64,000 nt of DNA from Theobroma cacao. Its lineage: Eukaryota; Streptophyta; Magnoliopsida; Malvales; Malvaceae. The stretch covers positions 12,630,612 to 12,694,611 of the forward strand of contig NC_030859.1 in NCBI RefSeq assembly GCF_000208745.1. The letters are read 5' to 3'. The translations under genes and the position numbers were made by a program. Positions 13,512 through 25,169 of the stretch are shown piece after piece. Numbering within the stretch: the stretch's first letter is position 1; every line of letters begins with the position of its first letter. Below the pieces are notes generated by a model. That model was not told the DNA's origin and made no database searches. It saw only the letters and a list, made by a program, of their open reading frames with translations.

Positions 13512-15666
13512 CATGGACTTTGTAAACTCTTGCCATAGAGTTTCATTAGTAGCACCAAAAACAATATCATCAACATATATTTGCACAATTAGAATGTCTT
13601 TACCTTTGCTTTTGATGAAAAGAGTTTTTAAAACTTTCTCCCTATTGAAGTCATTTTTTATCAAGAAATTTGTTAAAGTATCATACCAAACTCTAAGAGC
13701 TTGCTTTAGGCCAAATAGTGCTTTTCTTAATCTAAAAACATGATCAAGAATTGTAGGACTTTTAAAACCAGAAGGTTGTTTTACATATACTTATTCATTT
13801 ATGAGTCCATTTAAAAATGCATTCTTAACATTCATTTGAAACAGCTTGAACTCCATGTAACGTACAAAAGATAATAGCATTCTAATGGTCTTTAATCTAG
13901 CAACTAGTGTATAAGTTTCATCAAAGTCTATGCCGTCCTCTTGTCTGTATCCTTTGGCCACTAACCTAGTTTTATTTCTAATTATTTTCCCATTTTCATC
14001 CATTTTATTTCTAAACACCTATTTTTTTCATACAATGCAATAATCGTTAAGTCTAGGGATTAATTCCTGTACTTGGCTTCTTTCAAATTAGTTCAATATT
14101 TTTGCATAACTAGAGTCCAATGGTCATTTTTCAAAGCCTCATTTATATAGTCTTTGGTTCCATATGAGAAATGAAAGTAACATAATCACATGCATATTTG
14201 TTTGTGCTTCGAGTTCAAACCCCTTGTGGAAGATGTCTAATAATTTTACTTTAATCCACATACCTCATTTCTTTTATATGAGCAGGTTCTTTTTCTTTTA
14301 TAGTGTCATCAGCTTGCTCTTCTACCTCTTGAACTTGATCTTCATCTTTTTTGTTTTCATTGTTAAGATCAAGTTCCTCAATTTTTTCTTGGAGAATATC
14401 TATTTCATCATCAACAGCACTTTCCTTTCTAAGAGAAGGTTTAACATCATTAAAAAAAGCATGTATGGATTCTTCAACAATCAAAGTTCTTTTGTTGAAC
14501 ACCTTATATGCTTTTGAATTCATTGAATAACCAAGGAAAATGGTTTTATCACTCTTTGCATCAAATTTATCTAAGCTCTCCTTACCATTATTCAAAACAT
14601 AGCATTTACACCCAAAAGGATGGAAATAACTAATGTTTGGTTTTTTTTACTCTATATAGCTCAGAAGGTGTCTTTTTAAGAATAGGTTTAATCATGGCTC
14701 TATTTATTATTTAACATGCTATGTTTACAACTTTTGCCTACAATATTTAGGTAGATTATTTTAACACAACATAGTTCTAGCCATTTCTTTATTGTCCTAT
14801 TTTTCTTTCCATTACTCCATTTTGTGGTGGAGTTCTAAGTTCTGAAAATTATGGTTGTATCCATTATCATTAGAAAGTTTTTCAAAACCTGTGTTCCTAA
14901 ACTCCTTACCATGATCACTTCTAACACTAGTAATTATACACCTTTTTTATTTTCTATTATTCTACAAAAATTAAGAAAGACTTCTAAGACTTCACTTTTC
15001 AACGCTAAGAAAAACACCCAAGTATATCTAATATAATCATAAACAATTACAAATCCACATAATTTTCCTCCTAAACTAGTTATTCTATTCGGTCCAAACA
15101 AATCCATATGCAGCAGTTGAAATGGGCTACTTGTTGTAACTTCATGCTTAGGTTTACATGATGTTCCTCTATGTATGCCTTTCGCACATGCATCACATAA
15201 TTTATTATTTTCATAATCAATCTTAGGTAGTCCTCTTACTAAATCTAAAGATGGCAATTTGGATAATGTGTGCATGCTAGCATGTCCTAATATTTTGTGC
15301 CACAGTTAGTTATCCTCATTTTTTCTTTGCCATGAAACACACATTATTTGTAAACAAATTATCAAGATATACAACATATACATTGTCTTTCCTATTTCCT
15401 ATAAACAAAATTTTGTTGGTTTTAACTTCTACAACATAAGAATATAAAGTTTCAAAAATAACTCTAAAAACTTTGTCACACAATTGACTCACACTTAACA
15501 GATTATGCTTAAGACCATTCACAAATAACACATTATTGATGTGAGAGGAAGAGTTTTCACCAATAGTACTTATACCTTCTATGTGACTGTTTGAGTTGTC
15601 TCCAAAAGTTACCTTTCCTCCTTGTTGAGGCTTCAATTTCTTAAAATCTTCTTTTTTTCCAGTCAT
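13512..15666 (-). pseudogene. Broken pol of a Ty1/copia (Sirevirus-like) element: protease, integrase, truncated RT
   Basis: On the minus strand the order is protease, integrase, reverse transcriptase, the copia order. Protease and pre-integrase sequence spans about 15700-15316. The catalytic Asp is replaced by Gly (GSG at about 15685) and the Trp three codons before it is a stop. The integrase zinc finger and core are at 15275-14934 (motifs CDACAKG and LHMDLFGP). The integrase C-terminus with FLGYS and a long acidic stretch is at 14595-14251. RT is at about 14018-13512 (RLVAKGY, KNAFLNG, and YVDDI near 13580). Sequence stops abruptly at 13512, so the rest of RT, RNase H and the 3' LTR are missing. 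Wording around FLGYS and KAYKVFNKRT resembles Sireviruses; that assignment is from memory of the family. Confidence 0.87.
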
Positions 15667-16740
15667 GTGTCTTGAACAACCGCTACCTAAGTACTACATG
15701 CCTTCATTTTTAACATTCGACTTTATGCCTATGTCTTCAACCTCAGAATTATTAACTCCCATGAAACATAAGTTTGCAGCTATTTCTTCCTTTTCATTTT
15801 GTGATTCATTACTATCATTCCATGTAGCCAACATTGCGTTCTTTTTGTTGTCCATTGAATGGCTTTTTTGAAATTTCTTCTTTGTTTGTTTCTCAAGAAT
15901 TTATTGAATTATCTTGTTAATAAAGCCACATTTTCATCATCCTTTTCTTCATCATCACTCTTAATATTCTTTTCATCATTTTCTTGAGCAGCTTTAAGAG
16001 CAATGCTCTTTCTCTTCATATCTCCTCTAAGTGCTTTATCCCTTTATTCTTTATGTCTAAAGGTCATCTCATATATGAGTAGGGATCTTAAAAGCTTATC
16101 AAGCTTGAGAACATTTAAACCTTTCTATAACAGTAACCCTTATTCTCCATGACTTAAGTAAATAGTGAAGGATTTTATTCACTAATTGTGCATTGGGAAA
16201 TTCTTTCCATAAGGCTTTCAGTTTTTCTATGATTTTAGTAAATCTCTAATACATCTCCTTTATAGACTCTCCTTCTTTCATTTTGAATAACTCATAATCA
16301 AGTATCAACATATTGATGTTTAACTCCTTTACTTGAGTTGTGCCTTCATAGCAATTCTCTAATGTTTCCTATATTTCCTGTGTTGAAATGCACATTGCTA
16401 CTCTATTAAACTCACTTTCACTAAGTACACATAAAAGAGTAGTTACAGCTTTGTGGTTTCGTTGAATCAATTTTCCACCTTTGTTGTCCCATTCAACTCT
16501 TGACTTAATATGTCTTTCACTATCTACAAACTTATTAGGAACATGAGGTCCTTTAATAATAATATCCTATAAATCTAAAGTTATGGACTAAATAAAATTT
16601 TCAAACCTTATCCTCTAAAATGGATAGTTTTCACCAGTAAACAGAGGTGGCCTTATCATGGATTGTCCTTCACCCAAAAAACTTGAAGATGCCACTTTCA
16701 ATGCTTTAAGCTTTTATCAGGATCTCTCAAAGGTTGTTAG
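15667..16740 (-). pseudogene. Broken gag (UBN2-type) of the copia element
   Basis: Minus-strand translation, with frameshifts and stops, gives a typical copia gag core: WDNKG near 16490, then ENCYEGTTQVKELNINML near 16340 and ELFKMKEGESIKEM near 16270, followed by LKALWKEFPN near 16200. This pattern is the UBN2 gag domain. The part nearer 15900 encodes a Lys/Glu-rich stretch with no clear zinc knuckle. At least two in-frame stops lie in the core, so it is not a working gene. Confidence 0.8.
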
Positions 16741-16760
16741 ACTTGTAAACTTGATAACTT

Positions 16761-16772
16761 GCTCTGATACCA
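16761..16772 (-). other. Primer-binding site of the copia element
   Basis: The minus strand reads TGGTATCAGAGC two bases from the LTR edge at 16775, the usual placement for Ty1/copia. Confidence 0.88.
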
Positions 16773-16774
16773 AT

Positions 16775-18400
16775 TGTTAGATGGATAAGCTTAAAGTAAA
16801 GTAACCAAGAGGGAGGGTGACTTAGTTATGAAGTAAAAATCCACTTTAAAAATTTTTTAAACATAATGGAAGTATAAAGAACAAAGTAACAAGAACATAG
16901 TATAGACTAAATGAAAAGTAAATGTAAAAAGTAAAGAGTACTCAACCAAGTTTTCATAGAGGTTTAGCCTTAGATACCTACATCCTCTCCTTTGATAGAA
17001 TATGGCATTCGAATCCATTATTAACGTGACTTTTCAACACAAGATCAAGTGTAACCTTTACAACCAAATGCCTTTTCAATGATGAAGCACAACCTCAACA
17101 AAAGTCACTACCTTTTTAGGATTAAGCACAACCTTAATAAAAGTCACTACCTTTTAAAGATCGAGCACAACCTTAACAAAAGTCACTACCTTTTCAGGAT
17201 CGAGCATAACCTTAACAACCAAATGCCTTTCAAGGATCAAGCACAACCTCTCTACCTTTTGCTCGGAGATATAACCTTAACACTACCTTTTCAAGGAACT
17301 ATAACCTATACAACAATGGATTGTCACAAAGTATGAACTTAAAACCCTTATGAAGGTTGATGGGATATTTAGGCTAAAAAATATGAGAGCTTTTTCAAGA
17401 ATGATGAATGATGAAGGAAGTCTTGGCTTAAGGAATAGCAACTGAAAGACAAAAAAAATAGTCATTATGCTCAAATAAAGGATTTTTCAGCTTTAAGCTC
17501 TCTTGCTTGTTCTTCCTCTTTTTCTTACTCTCTAATTCTTTTTAGTCTCATAAAAATCTCATTTTTAACGTCCTCAAAATGGATATTTACAAGCCTTGAA
17601 GAATTTATCCATTGGAGTGAATTTCAAAATGATTTTTGTACGTTCTAGCTAACTTTTTCATTTATGTTGTACATGGAGAATCGATTCTTTATTCATGAGT
17701 TATTGATTATTCATGGCATTCTTCAAAGTCTGAAACTTTTTGTTTCCAAAGAATAGATTTTTCCTTCTTGAGATGTCAATTCTTCCTTAACTTGGTTCAA
17801 AGGTGATACTTTTACATTTTTCAAAGAATTGATTTGTCTGTCTCAATGTGTCGGTTCTTCAACATGGTTTGGCACCAAAATTTGAATTTAAGCTTGTTCT
17901 TTGATGCTCCAATCTTATCTAATTGTACTAGCTCTTTCTTTTTTTCCAAGTTTCTAAGTTTTGTCATTGGTGCTTCAAAAACAGATACCTTCTTCCTCAA
18001 GAATCAGTTCTTTGTCTTTATACTTAAGATCTTTGGTTCATTCTCACTCAGAAATGACTATTGCTTCATGGAAAATCAATTCTTTCTTGTTGGACTTCCT
18101 CCTTCTACATTCTGTTTTCCTAGAATTGATTTTTACTCTCTAGTTTGTTGGTTCTTTCTCATCCCAGTAATTTTTGTCTTTCGAGAACTAACTTCTTCCT
18201 TTCTTATAATCGATTCTTTTTGTCATAAGATAATAAAATTTTCTTTCCACTCATTTAAGAATCTATTCTTAATATTCAAAAGGTTGATTCTCTAAGACTG
18301 GCACTTTAAGTTCAAATTTGCTTAAAAATATTTTTCTTTGCAAGCTAAACTTCAAAACTCTTGAGGATTTTCTTCGAGTTCAAAACATTTTTCATTCATT
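16775..18400 (-). repeat. Copia 5' LTR; outer end uncertain
   Basis: The LTR starts TGTTAGATGG next to the primer site. The outer boundary cannot be fixed because the second LTR is not in the window; I place it roughly at 18.3-18.6 kb. It carries a 39-bp tandem repeat (17040-17275) and, from about 17650 to 18300, many degenerate copies of a motif like GAATCGATTCTT. The 153-codon frame at 17834-18295 runs through this low-complexity DNA and is probably chance. Confidence 0.65.
17040..17275 (+). repeat. Tandem repeat, about 39-bp unit, 4-5 copies
   Basis: Each unit contains AAGCACAACC, then AAAAGTCACTACCTTTT. Copies differ by a few bases. The repeat gives a false repetitive ORF at 17079-17336. 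It lies inside the copia LTR. Confidence 0.85.
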
Positions 18401-19835
18401 TTCAAAGCATATTTAAATCAATATTTTGTCATTTCAAAACCAAGGTAAAGCTAATAGTCAGTTATAGTCATCAATAACTTTCTTGATTTGTTGAAATGAT
18501 TGGCAACTTTTCTCTCTCCTAACTAGACAATATTGGAATTTTACAAAATTTATAAGGGAAAATTTTCCATATATAAATAAAGAAATCCCATTTCATGAAG
18601 TTAGGAATAGACTCAAAATAGTCATTCTTGGATTTTCGTTCACAATGGTTTATTCCTTGATTTTAAGGAACACTATGGAATGGATATTCCTTAGTTCAAA
18701 ATGAACCAAAGGGTGGAATAACCATTCCAACCGCAATGGAAGGAATATTCCTTCTAACCAAACATGTTCTTAAATTTATATTTTATATATTGCTTTTTTA
18801 CATAATATTCAGTTAATTTCATCCACATTAATTAAAATATCCTCGGGAATCTAATTCTACGTCATTTTACTTTTCAAAACTAGTAGGACATGGATATATA
18901 TATGCCCATATATAGGAAGCCGTAACAACAAAATCATCTCATGATTCTTATCTTTTGTTTTTTTGTTCATGGTAAAAAACATTTTATGCTGAAAAGAAAA
19001 TGTTGAATTTAAAGCCCTTTTGACCAAACTTTGCACTCAAAACTTTTTTTTTCTCCTTTTTATTTAAAAAAAAGAGTTATATAAAGTTGCACGGGTGACG
19101 CTGCAGGGTGTGGTTCAAATAATCTTCCAATATGTTGTACAATTCCACCCCCAAAAAAAAAAGGTGTTGTACAATTATATTTTGTCCTGAAAAGCAGTCT
19201 AGTCCTAAATTTTATAGTAAACACTTTTCACAGGATAGAAAGTGACACTTCACTCCATGAACTAACCAAATCCAAATAAAAGCTTCATTGTATTTCTTTC
19301 TATAAAAGCACGAAAGAAAGGTGCTATTTTGAATTTGATGACAAAAATATTAATATGAAGCTTTTTTATGAATTTATTGAAGATTAAATTCATTTTGATA
19401 TTTTGTTTTATCTTTTTAGACAAAACACAGGTTTCAAAGTTTGGCATTTAAATTTGATTATAGTCTCTACGAAGGTTATTGTAAATCTTTTTATGAATTT
19501 ATTGAAGATTATATTCTTTTTGATATTTTCCATGCTGAATGCTATTTTTTGCATATAGAATTATCGTTTACATTGAATGTTGATTTTTCACACATGAAAC
19601 TATCATCTACACATCAATAAATAAAATATTACATATGATATTTTCATAATTTGGAAAAAAAAAAGTTAAACCACTAAATATGGTGCATGTCTACCATAGT
19701 GATTTTTTTTCTTTTATTTGTCTGATTGAGAACTTAAAAAAGGAAGATTTGTTGGTTCTTAGTATAATTCTTTTGTAACAATATTTTCTAAAGATTTGAC
19801 TTGAAACTCTATTTTTTGAGTCTTTTCAAGCAGTT

Positions 19836-20305
19836 ATAAAAAGGTATAATACCCAAAAAAGTCTATGAACTATTTTAAAAAAATTCAAATAAGCTTTTAT
19901 TTTTTTATTGTATTCAATTAACCTTTTTAAATTTTTATTTAGAGTCAAATAAATATTTATTACTAATAGTTGATTAATTATTAGTAATTAAAATGTCATT
20001 TATCATTATATGCCATATGATTTTAACGTAACATATTGACATGTCATAATGGATGATGAAATGATATGCTGATGTAACATAATGATATGACCATAATATA
20101 TTTTTCATTTTTCACGTCAATACTCTGTGAGTATAAAATAACAAACGATATTTTGATTAATAACAATTAGTTAACTGTTAGTTATAAGTGTTTATTCGAT
20201 TTTAAATAAAAATATAACAATTTAATTGAATGTAATATAAAAATAAAGATTTAGTTGAGTTTTCTTAACTAGTTTAGAAGGTTCTTCAAGTATTATGTCT
20301 TATAA
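19836..20305. mobile_element. Probable foldback MITE with long imperfect inverted repeats
   Basis: The left arm (TATAATACCCAAAAAAG..., then TATTCAATTAA and TTTTTATTTA) recurs in reverse complement at the right end (ATAATACTTGAAG..., ACATTCAATTAA, TTTTTATTTAA). The similarity continues inward for about 200 bases, including ATAGTTGATTAAT against ACAGTTAACTAAT and TGACATGTCAT near the middle. Size is about 470 bp and no coding is present. Exact ends and target duplication are unclear. Confidence 0.6.
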
Positions 20306-20918
20306 AAAAAATTATAGAGTGCTGAACAAAATTAAACATGTCATGAAGCGTGAGTAATTTTTTAATAGTTAAATGTTTTTGAAACCATATCATATTATTT
20401 TCGAAAATAATTTCAAGCATGTAAGCAAACTTTAATTTAAATTCACAAAATGCACAAATTGGAAACAAAAGAAGATGCTCTTGCAACATTATCCTTTTTG
20501 AGAAAACAGTTACATACAAGCAATGGTTCGATTTTTATCCATAGCTCCTCTTTCCATGGATTTTGCAGTATAACTTTAATTAATCATCATTCAGACGTAT
20601 GTAATGAAATTTACGATTCTTATGGCCAAAACCCCGAGCATCGAAAAGAAGAGAGGCACTTGAAAAGTAAAAGCTCAGACATCTAAAAATCCAGCAGAGA
20701 GCAACAAGCCATGAGGAGGAGTACTAACTTGTTAGCCAGCCAGAGGGGAAAGAGCTGGAGGCTCCCACCACATGGTCGGTCAAAAGACAAAGCGCAAGCC
20801 ACTGCACCACGCGTCATTTGATCAGTTTCTGGGCCTCGTATTACCATCCTCGTGTAATGCTTCGACATTTGGCGTCATTTGATTGGGTTTCATTTTACGT
20901 ATACTTTCCATTACACAA

Positions 20919-20935
20919 GAGAGAGAGAGAGAGAG
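20919..20935 (+). repeat. (GA)n microsatellite
   Basis: About eight GA units, 160 bases before the trihelix start codon. Confidence 0.9.
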
Positions 20936-21028
20936 TGATGAAAGGGTGATGAAAGTTGCGGTAGACTCGGATCCTGTCTCCCATGAAAAAGGTCCAAAGA
21001 AAGTCCTCTAATCTCACAAACATTTTGA

Positions 21029-21052
21029 CTCTCTTTCTCTCTCTCTCTCTCA
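21029..21052 (+). repeat. CT-rich tract in the probable 5' leader of the trihelix gene
   Basis: A nearly pure CT run lies 43 bases before the ATG. Pyrimidine-rich leaders of this kind are common in plant 5' UTRs; a regulatory role is only inferred. Confidence 0.75.
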
Positions 21053-21094
21053 TCCTATTAAGTATTCAGTATCCAGTCCAAACAAAAAAACCTA

Positions 21095-23617
21095 ATGGAA
21101 ATGGGCGATCAGTACGGCCTGCCTGATCTCCGGCGATTTCTAGCCAGGGGGACTCATTTTCCGGACACCCCACAACCCTCTGAACCCTGCTTTACTCACA
21201 CTCATAGAAACATGGCTCCATTAGCTCCATACCATGAAGCCTTCATGGTGAGCAATGGGATGGCAGTGCCTAGCAGCTTGATTAGGTTTGGCCATGATCA
21301 TTTCGCAGGTGCTTCTGCCACCACTACTGCTATTGCTGCTTCAGCTTCTTCGGCTGCTGCTTCCGGTCCTTGCGCAGCACTGTTTGGAGTTGAGATGGAG
21401 AGCAGTGGGATTGGATGGAGTCTGGGAAATATTGAAGGTGGAAACAGCCGGTGGCCCAGGCAAGAGACTCTCACTCTGCTTGACATCAGATCTAGACTTG
21501 ATTCCAAGTTCAAAGAGGCTAATCAGAAAGGACCCTTGTGGGATGAAGTCTCTAGGTATATATTTAATCATCTGATACATATTGCACTAAAACCCACTTG
21601 AGTTTTTATTTGTTCTTCCTTTCTTTTCACTTGGATTTCCATTTCCATTTCCATTTTGCTGGTCTCAAATTTGTGTTATGCTTAATTGAGAAACCCTATT
21701 TGGCTTTGCATAGTGAAACCAGGTTGTCTTTCTATTTATATGAAAAGTCACAAGCTTTTTTCAATCGACTGATGTCTTGCTTTAGCTGGGTTTTCTTTCT
21801 GCTTGAAAGCAACAGGCCCTCTGATTAAACTCAGAGATCCAGGTGTTCTTTTTCTTAAAAAAATAGTTTTCATAATTTAAACTAGATTGTCTTGTTTTGC
21901 AAAATGGTTGAGTTTGATCCCTGGTATTCCTTTGACTGGATTCCTAAGATGAACTGACTTCCACTTCAACAAAATCTTACCAAAACCAATCTTCTTTTTG
22001 TACTTCAAACTCCCTCTTGCTCAATCAGGGTAATAGACATCTAGTTTATTAACAAAAATATAAGATATTTAAACCTGCAACGTGCTTGAACTTTAAATTA
22101 ATAATATGTCCATACAGGAATGTTTTGAATATTTTAATCCCTGTTAATTTAAAAGATTAATACTTACCAAAGAAAGTAAAGACATGATAACATCCATAAG
22201 CTACTGTTGGAGGAATGTTGGGGGATATTAATTCTTTAATAAATAGTGTTTGGTCATCTTTCATTTTTTAATTTCATTTCGGAGGATAAGGTGAAACTAT
22301 CCTAAAACTAGGGTTATTCTTCAATATCATTCTTCTTTTTTCCTTTAAATGTTTTGGTTTCTTTTTGTTCTCTATTGATTTAGAATCATGGCCGAGGAAC
22401 ATGGGTACCAGAGAAGTGGGAAGAAATGTAGAGAGAAGTTTGAGAACCTGTACAAATACTACAAGAAAACTAAGGAAGGTAAAGCTGGAAGACAAGACGG
22501 AAAGAATTACAGATTCTTCCGCCAACTTGAAGCCCTTTATGGAGAAACAAGCAATCAGAGTTCACTCTTGGAAACCAACCTTGCCCAAAGGACTCTTCTT
22601 TGCCAAACTCCAAACAACACAATGAACCAAGAAAATCAAGAATTCTTGCAAGAGCAGAAGCTGAGTGAGAGCCTTACTTTCTCCAACGCTTCTGAATTTG
22701 AGACTTCATCGTCGGAAAACAATGATGACGACCTTTCAGCCATTGCTTTTATGATGAAACAGTCCATGGTGGAAAAGCAGAAGAGTATCAATGAGAGTGG
22801 AAGCAGTTCAAGGGTTAAGAAGGGCTGGAAAACAAAGGTTAAGGATTTTGTGGAGTCACAGATGAAGAAGTTAATTGATTCACAAGATATGTGGATGGAG
22901 AGAATGTTGAAGGCCATTGATGATAAAGAGCGAGAGAGAGTGTCGAAAGAGGAAGAATGGAGGAGACAAGAGGCTGCTCGGTTTGACAAGGAACACGAAT
23001 TCTGGGCCAAGGAGAGATCTTGGGTTGAAGCACGCGATGCTGCACTACTGGATGTTTTGAAGAAGTTTACAGCTGGGAAAGGACTAGAAGTTTCATCCTC
23101 AGCTGAAGCGCCTGTGATTACTGAAACGCATAGCCACAACAAAAACCAGCAGGATGCGATTAACACAAACAGATGGACTGAACATGAAGTCTCAAGCTTG
23201 ATACAGCTTCGAAAAAGCTTCGAGTCAAGATTCCAGGATGCTGGGTATTCGAAGGAAAGCCTGTGGGAAGAAATAGAAGCAAAAATGGTGGGTTTGGGGT
23301 ATGAACGTGACGCAGTTGAGTGTAAAGAGAAGTGGGACAATATGCAGATGTACTTCAACATGACAACAGAGTGTTACAAGAAGCGCAAAGAGGATTTCAG
23401 GAGCAGTAATTATTTTCAGCTGCTTGACTCCTGTGATGGTCAAGAAAACAATACTAATACTGTCAAACAAAGGGATTCACCTTCAAATTCTTATGTGGGC
23501 ACTCATCAACAGCTCCATGACACTAATTCCTTTCAAATTGCTGTACACCAAGGAGATCAGCGCTTATGGGACAGGTATGGATTGAAGCTGGGTAAGGGAA
23601 AGAATCAGCAAATTTAG
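21095..23617 (+). CDS. PTL: GT-2-type trihelix transcription factor, PETAL LOSS-like; two exons 21095-21555 and 22384-23617
   Basis: Predicted 564-residue nuclear DNA-binding protein. Trihelix domains bind GT elements; PETAL LOSS restrains growth between sepals in Arabidopsis. Exon 1 starts MEMGDQYGLPDLRRFLA, matching the N-terminus of PTL proteins, then an Ala/Ser-rich stretch (about residues 72-97). The first trihelix domain spans about 118-206 (RWPRQETLTLLDIRSRLD, then KGPLWDEVSR). The intron splits an Arg codon: AG then A, giving RIMAEEHGYQRSGKKC across the joint. The central region (about 290-385) is a charged helix typical of GT-2 factors, with WKTKVKDFVESQMKK. The second trihelix is at about 416-500 (RWTEHEVSSLIQLR). 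Both domains are intact and no stop interrupts the frame. A second in-frame Met lies two codons later. It is the only apparently intact gene in the window. Orthology to PTL rather than a close paralogue is likely but not tested. Confidence 0.93.
21556..22383 (+). other. Intron of the trihelix gene (828 bp)
   Basis: Donor GTATAT follows ...TCTAG and acceptor TTTAG precedes AATCATGG. Splicing here keeps the frame and restores the conserved trihelix sequence. The intron lies inside the first trihelix domain. Confidence 0.92.
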
Positions 23618-24074
23618 TTGTCTTTGTTTATAGCTAGTAGCCAGTAGCTGGTAGTAGTACTGCTACTGAAACAGCTTTAACTATTGGTGAGGAGGTGATG
23701 AGGGATTTTCACTTGTTTTATCCGTGTAACAAATTTAAAGCACTGACTACTGAGAACTTTTATTAGTAGGAAATTAGTGCTTAAAATGTCAGGAAAATTA
23801 AGCTTGGTTAATAGTACTATTGATTTGGACCTAGGAGTCAATGACATCAATTCAGAGGGTTTAATTTAACTAAAACAAATGAAAGAGGGACCATTAATTT
23901 ATTCGTACCTGGCTATGTATCCTTGGTTCCAACGCTTCTGTTTTTTTTTCTTTTCTTTAATAATTGTTTTTCCCGCAACCAGAGTACTTTTTATCAGAAT
24001 CCTACTGTTGCTTTCATGAAGGCACTTGGAATTTCGTATTTTCTTTGTATTCATTTATAATGCTTATATTAATT

Positions 24075-24096
24075 AATAATAATAATAATAATAATA
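24075..24096 (+). repeat. (AAT)n microsatellite
   Basis: About seven AAT units downstream of the trihelix gene. Confidence 0.9.
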
Positions 24097-25150
24097 GAAC
24101 TATTACTTTTTGGTCCAAAAATTTATTTCTTTTTGCTGACCTTTTTATTTTATTTAAATTAATTTAAAACATTTTCATTCATGGTATACTCTGTCCATTT
24201 CTTTTTGTGCTGCATTTTTTCGTTTAGAATGTCTCAGAAAGAATGTGGTTCTTTCCCGTTTGAAGCGTCTAATACTCTTATACTTTTTATTTGTTGCAAA
24301 TTAATTTCTCAAGAATTATTTTTTTAACATTAACATTATTGTAAAAAGTAAAACAAAATACACAGAAGAGAAAGCTTTTTCCTTTGTTCTTAAATTATGT
24401 ACCTGAAACATAATAAATAGGACAAACTAAAAATTTTAACATACCATTTGACCAAAGTCCTAAAACTTCTTGGGACTTCTTCCTTGCCATTGAAACAAGT
24501 CCTCATCCACCTTTCCTTTTCTTTCTTAAAATTCTATCCATGTACAAAAAATGTAGAACATAGATGTGGTAATAAGTAAGTAAACAATTGCAAATTTTAT
24601 ATGCCAAGTCTTACATAAAATGACTTGTTTTCCTTACTTCTCTTTTTGTTGCTTCAGAACGAGCAAAACTTATGGATAACAATATAAAAATCAACGAGGG
24701 ACTACCATTTTCTATGCAGTGTGTAACTAATGCATATCTATGGAGTTATATACCATTTTTTATGAGGGAAAACAGAAAATTTATATTTTCTCACCCTCGG
24801 ATGAACACTGATTTGATTAGTTGATACATATTGAGTCCTAGAAATGATCAAGTCCTTTCAATATTTGTGAGGTATGAAATGGTTCTATGATCAATTGCTT
24901 TTAGTCTTCGTCCTCTTTAGTTAAGAAATGAAGGATGCAAAATTATTTTCCTGGATACGTAAATGCATTTCTACTATCCCCTCTAAACAATTGTTAAGCT
25001 CCCTTCGGTAATGGTCAAGTAACTAATGCAGCCTGCTTGAAATCTGGGCGGTGGCCACTGGCCTGCAAAACCCAGTTTCCTGTGTTGACACCTAAGTGAT
25101 TTCAATGTGCAAGATAATTTATCTCATAATAAGTGATTTTGGGTTCATAA

Positions 25151-25169
25151 TATATATATATATATATAT
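25151..25169 (+). repeat. (TA)n microsatellite
   Basis: About nine TA units. Confidence 0.9.

Larger units (their letters stand above)
18401..21094 (+). other. Upstream intergenic region of the trihelix gene
   Basis: AT-rich DNA without a supportable gene. Around 18600-18775 there is a stretch with repeated GGAATATTCC-like words, possibly an old transposon remnant, unproven. A probable foldback element lies at 19836-20305. Close to the gene are two copies of GCGTCATTTGAT (about 20811 and 20871), a GA microsatellite and a CT-rich leader. I see no clear TATA box that I would place with confidence. Confidence 0.6.

Noticed and set aside
14164..14517. 117-codon plus-strand ORF, very hydrophobic
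   Set aside because: Opposite strand of the copia integrase C-terminal region; its Phe/Ile runs are the complement of the Lys/Glu/Asn codons there.
17834..18295. 153-codon ORF, Phe/Ser-rich
   Set aside because: Lies in low-complexity copia LTR sequence, with no domain and a composition expected from T-rich DNA.
20683..20868. 61-codon minus-strand ORF near the trihelix gene
   Set aside because: No recognisable domain, no codon bias I can see, and it lies in the likely promoter.
22636..23361. 241-codon ORF on the minus strand
   Set aside because: It is antisense to exon 2 of the trihelix gene; its Ser/Cys/Phe-rich translation is what the complement of a charged helix gives.
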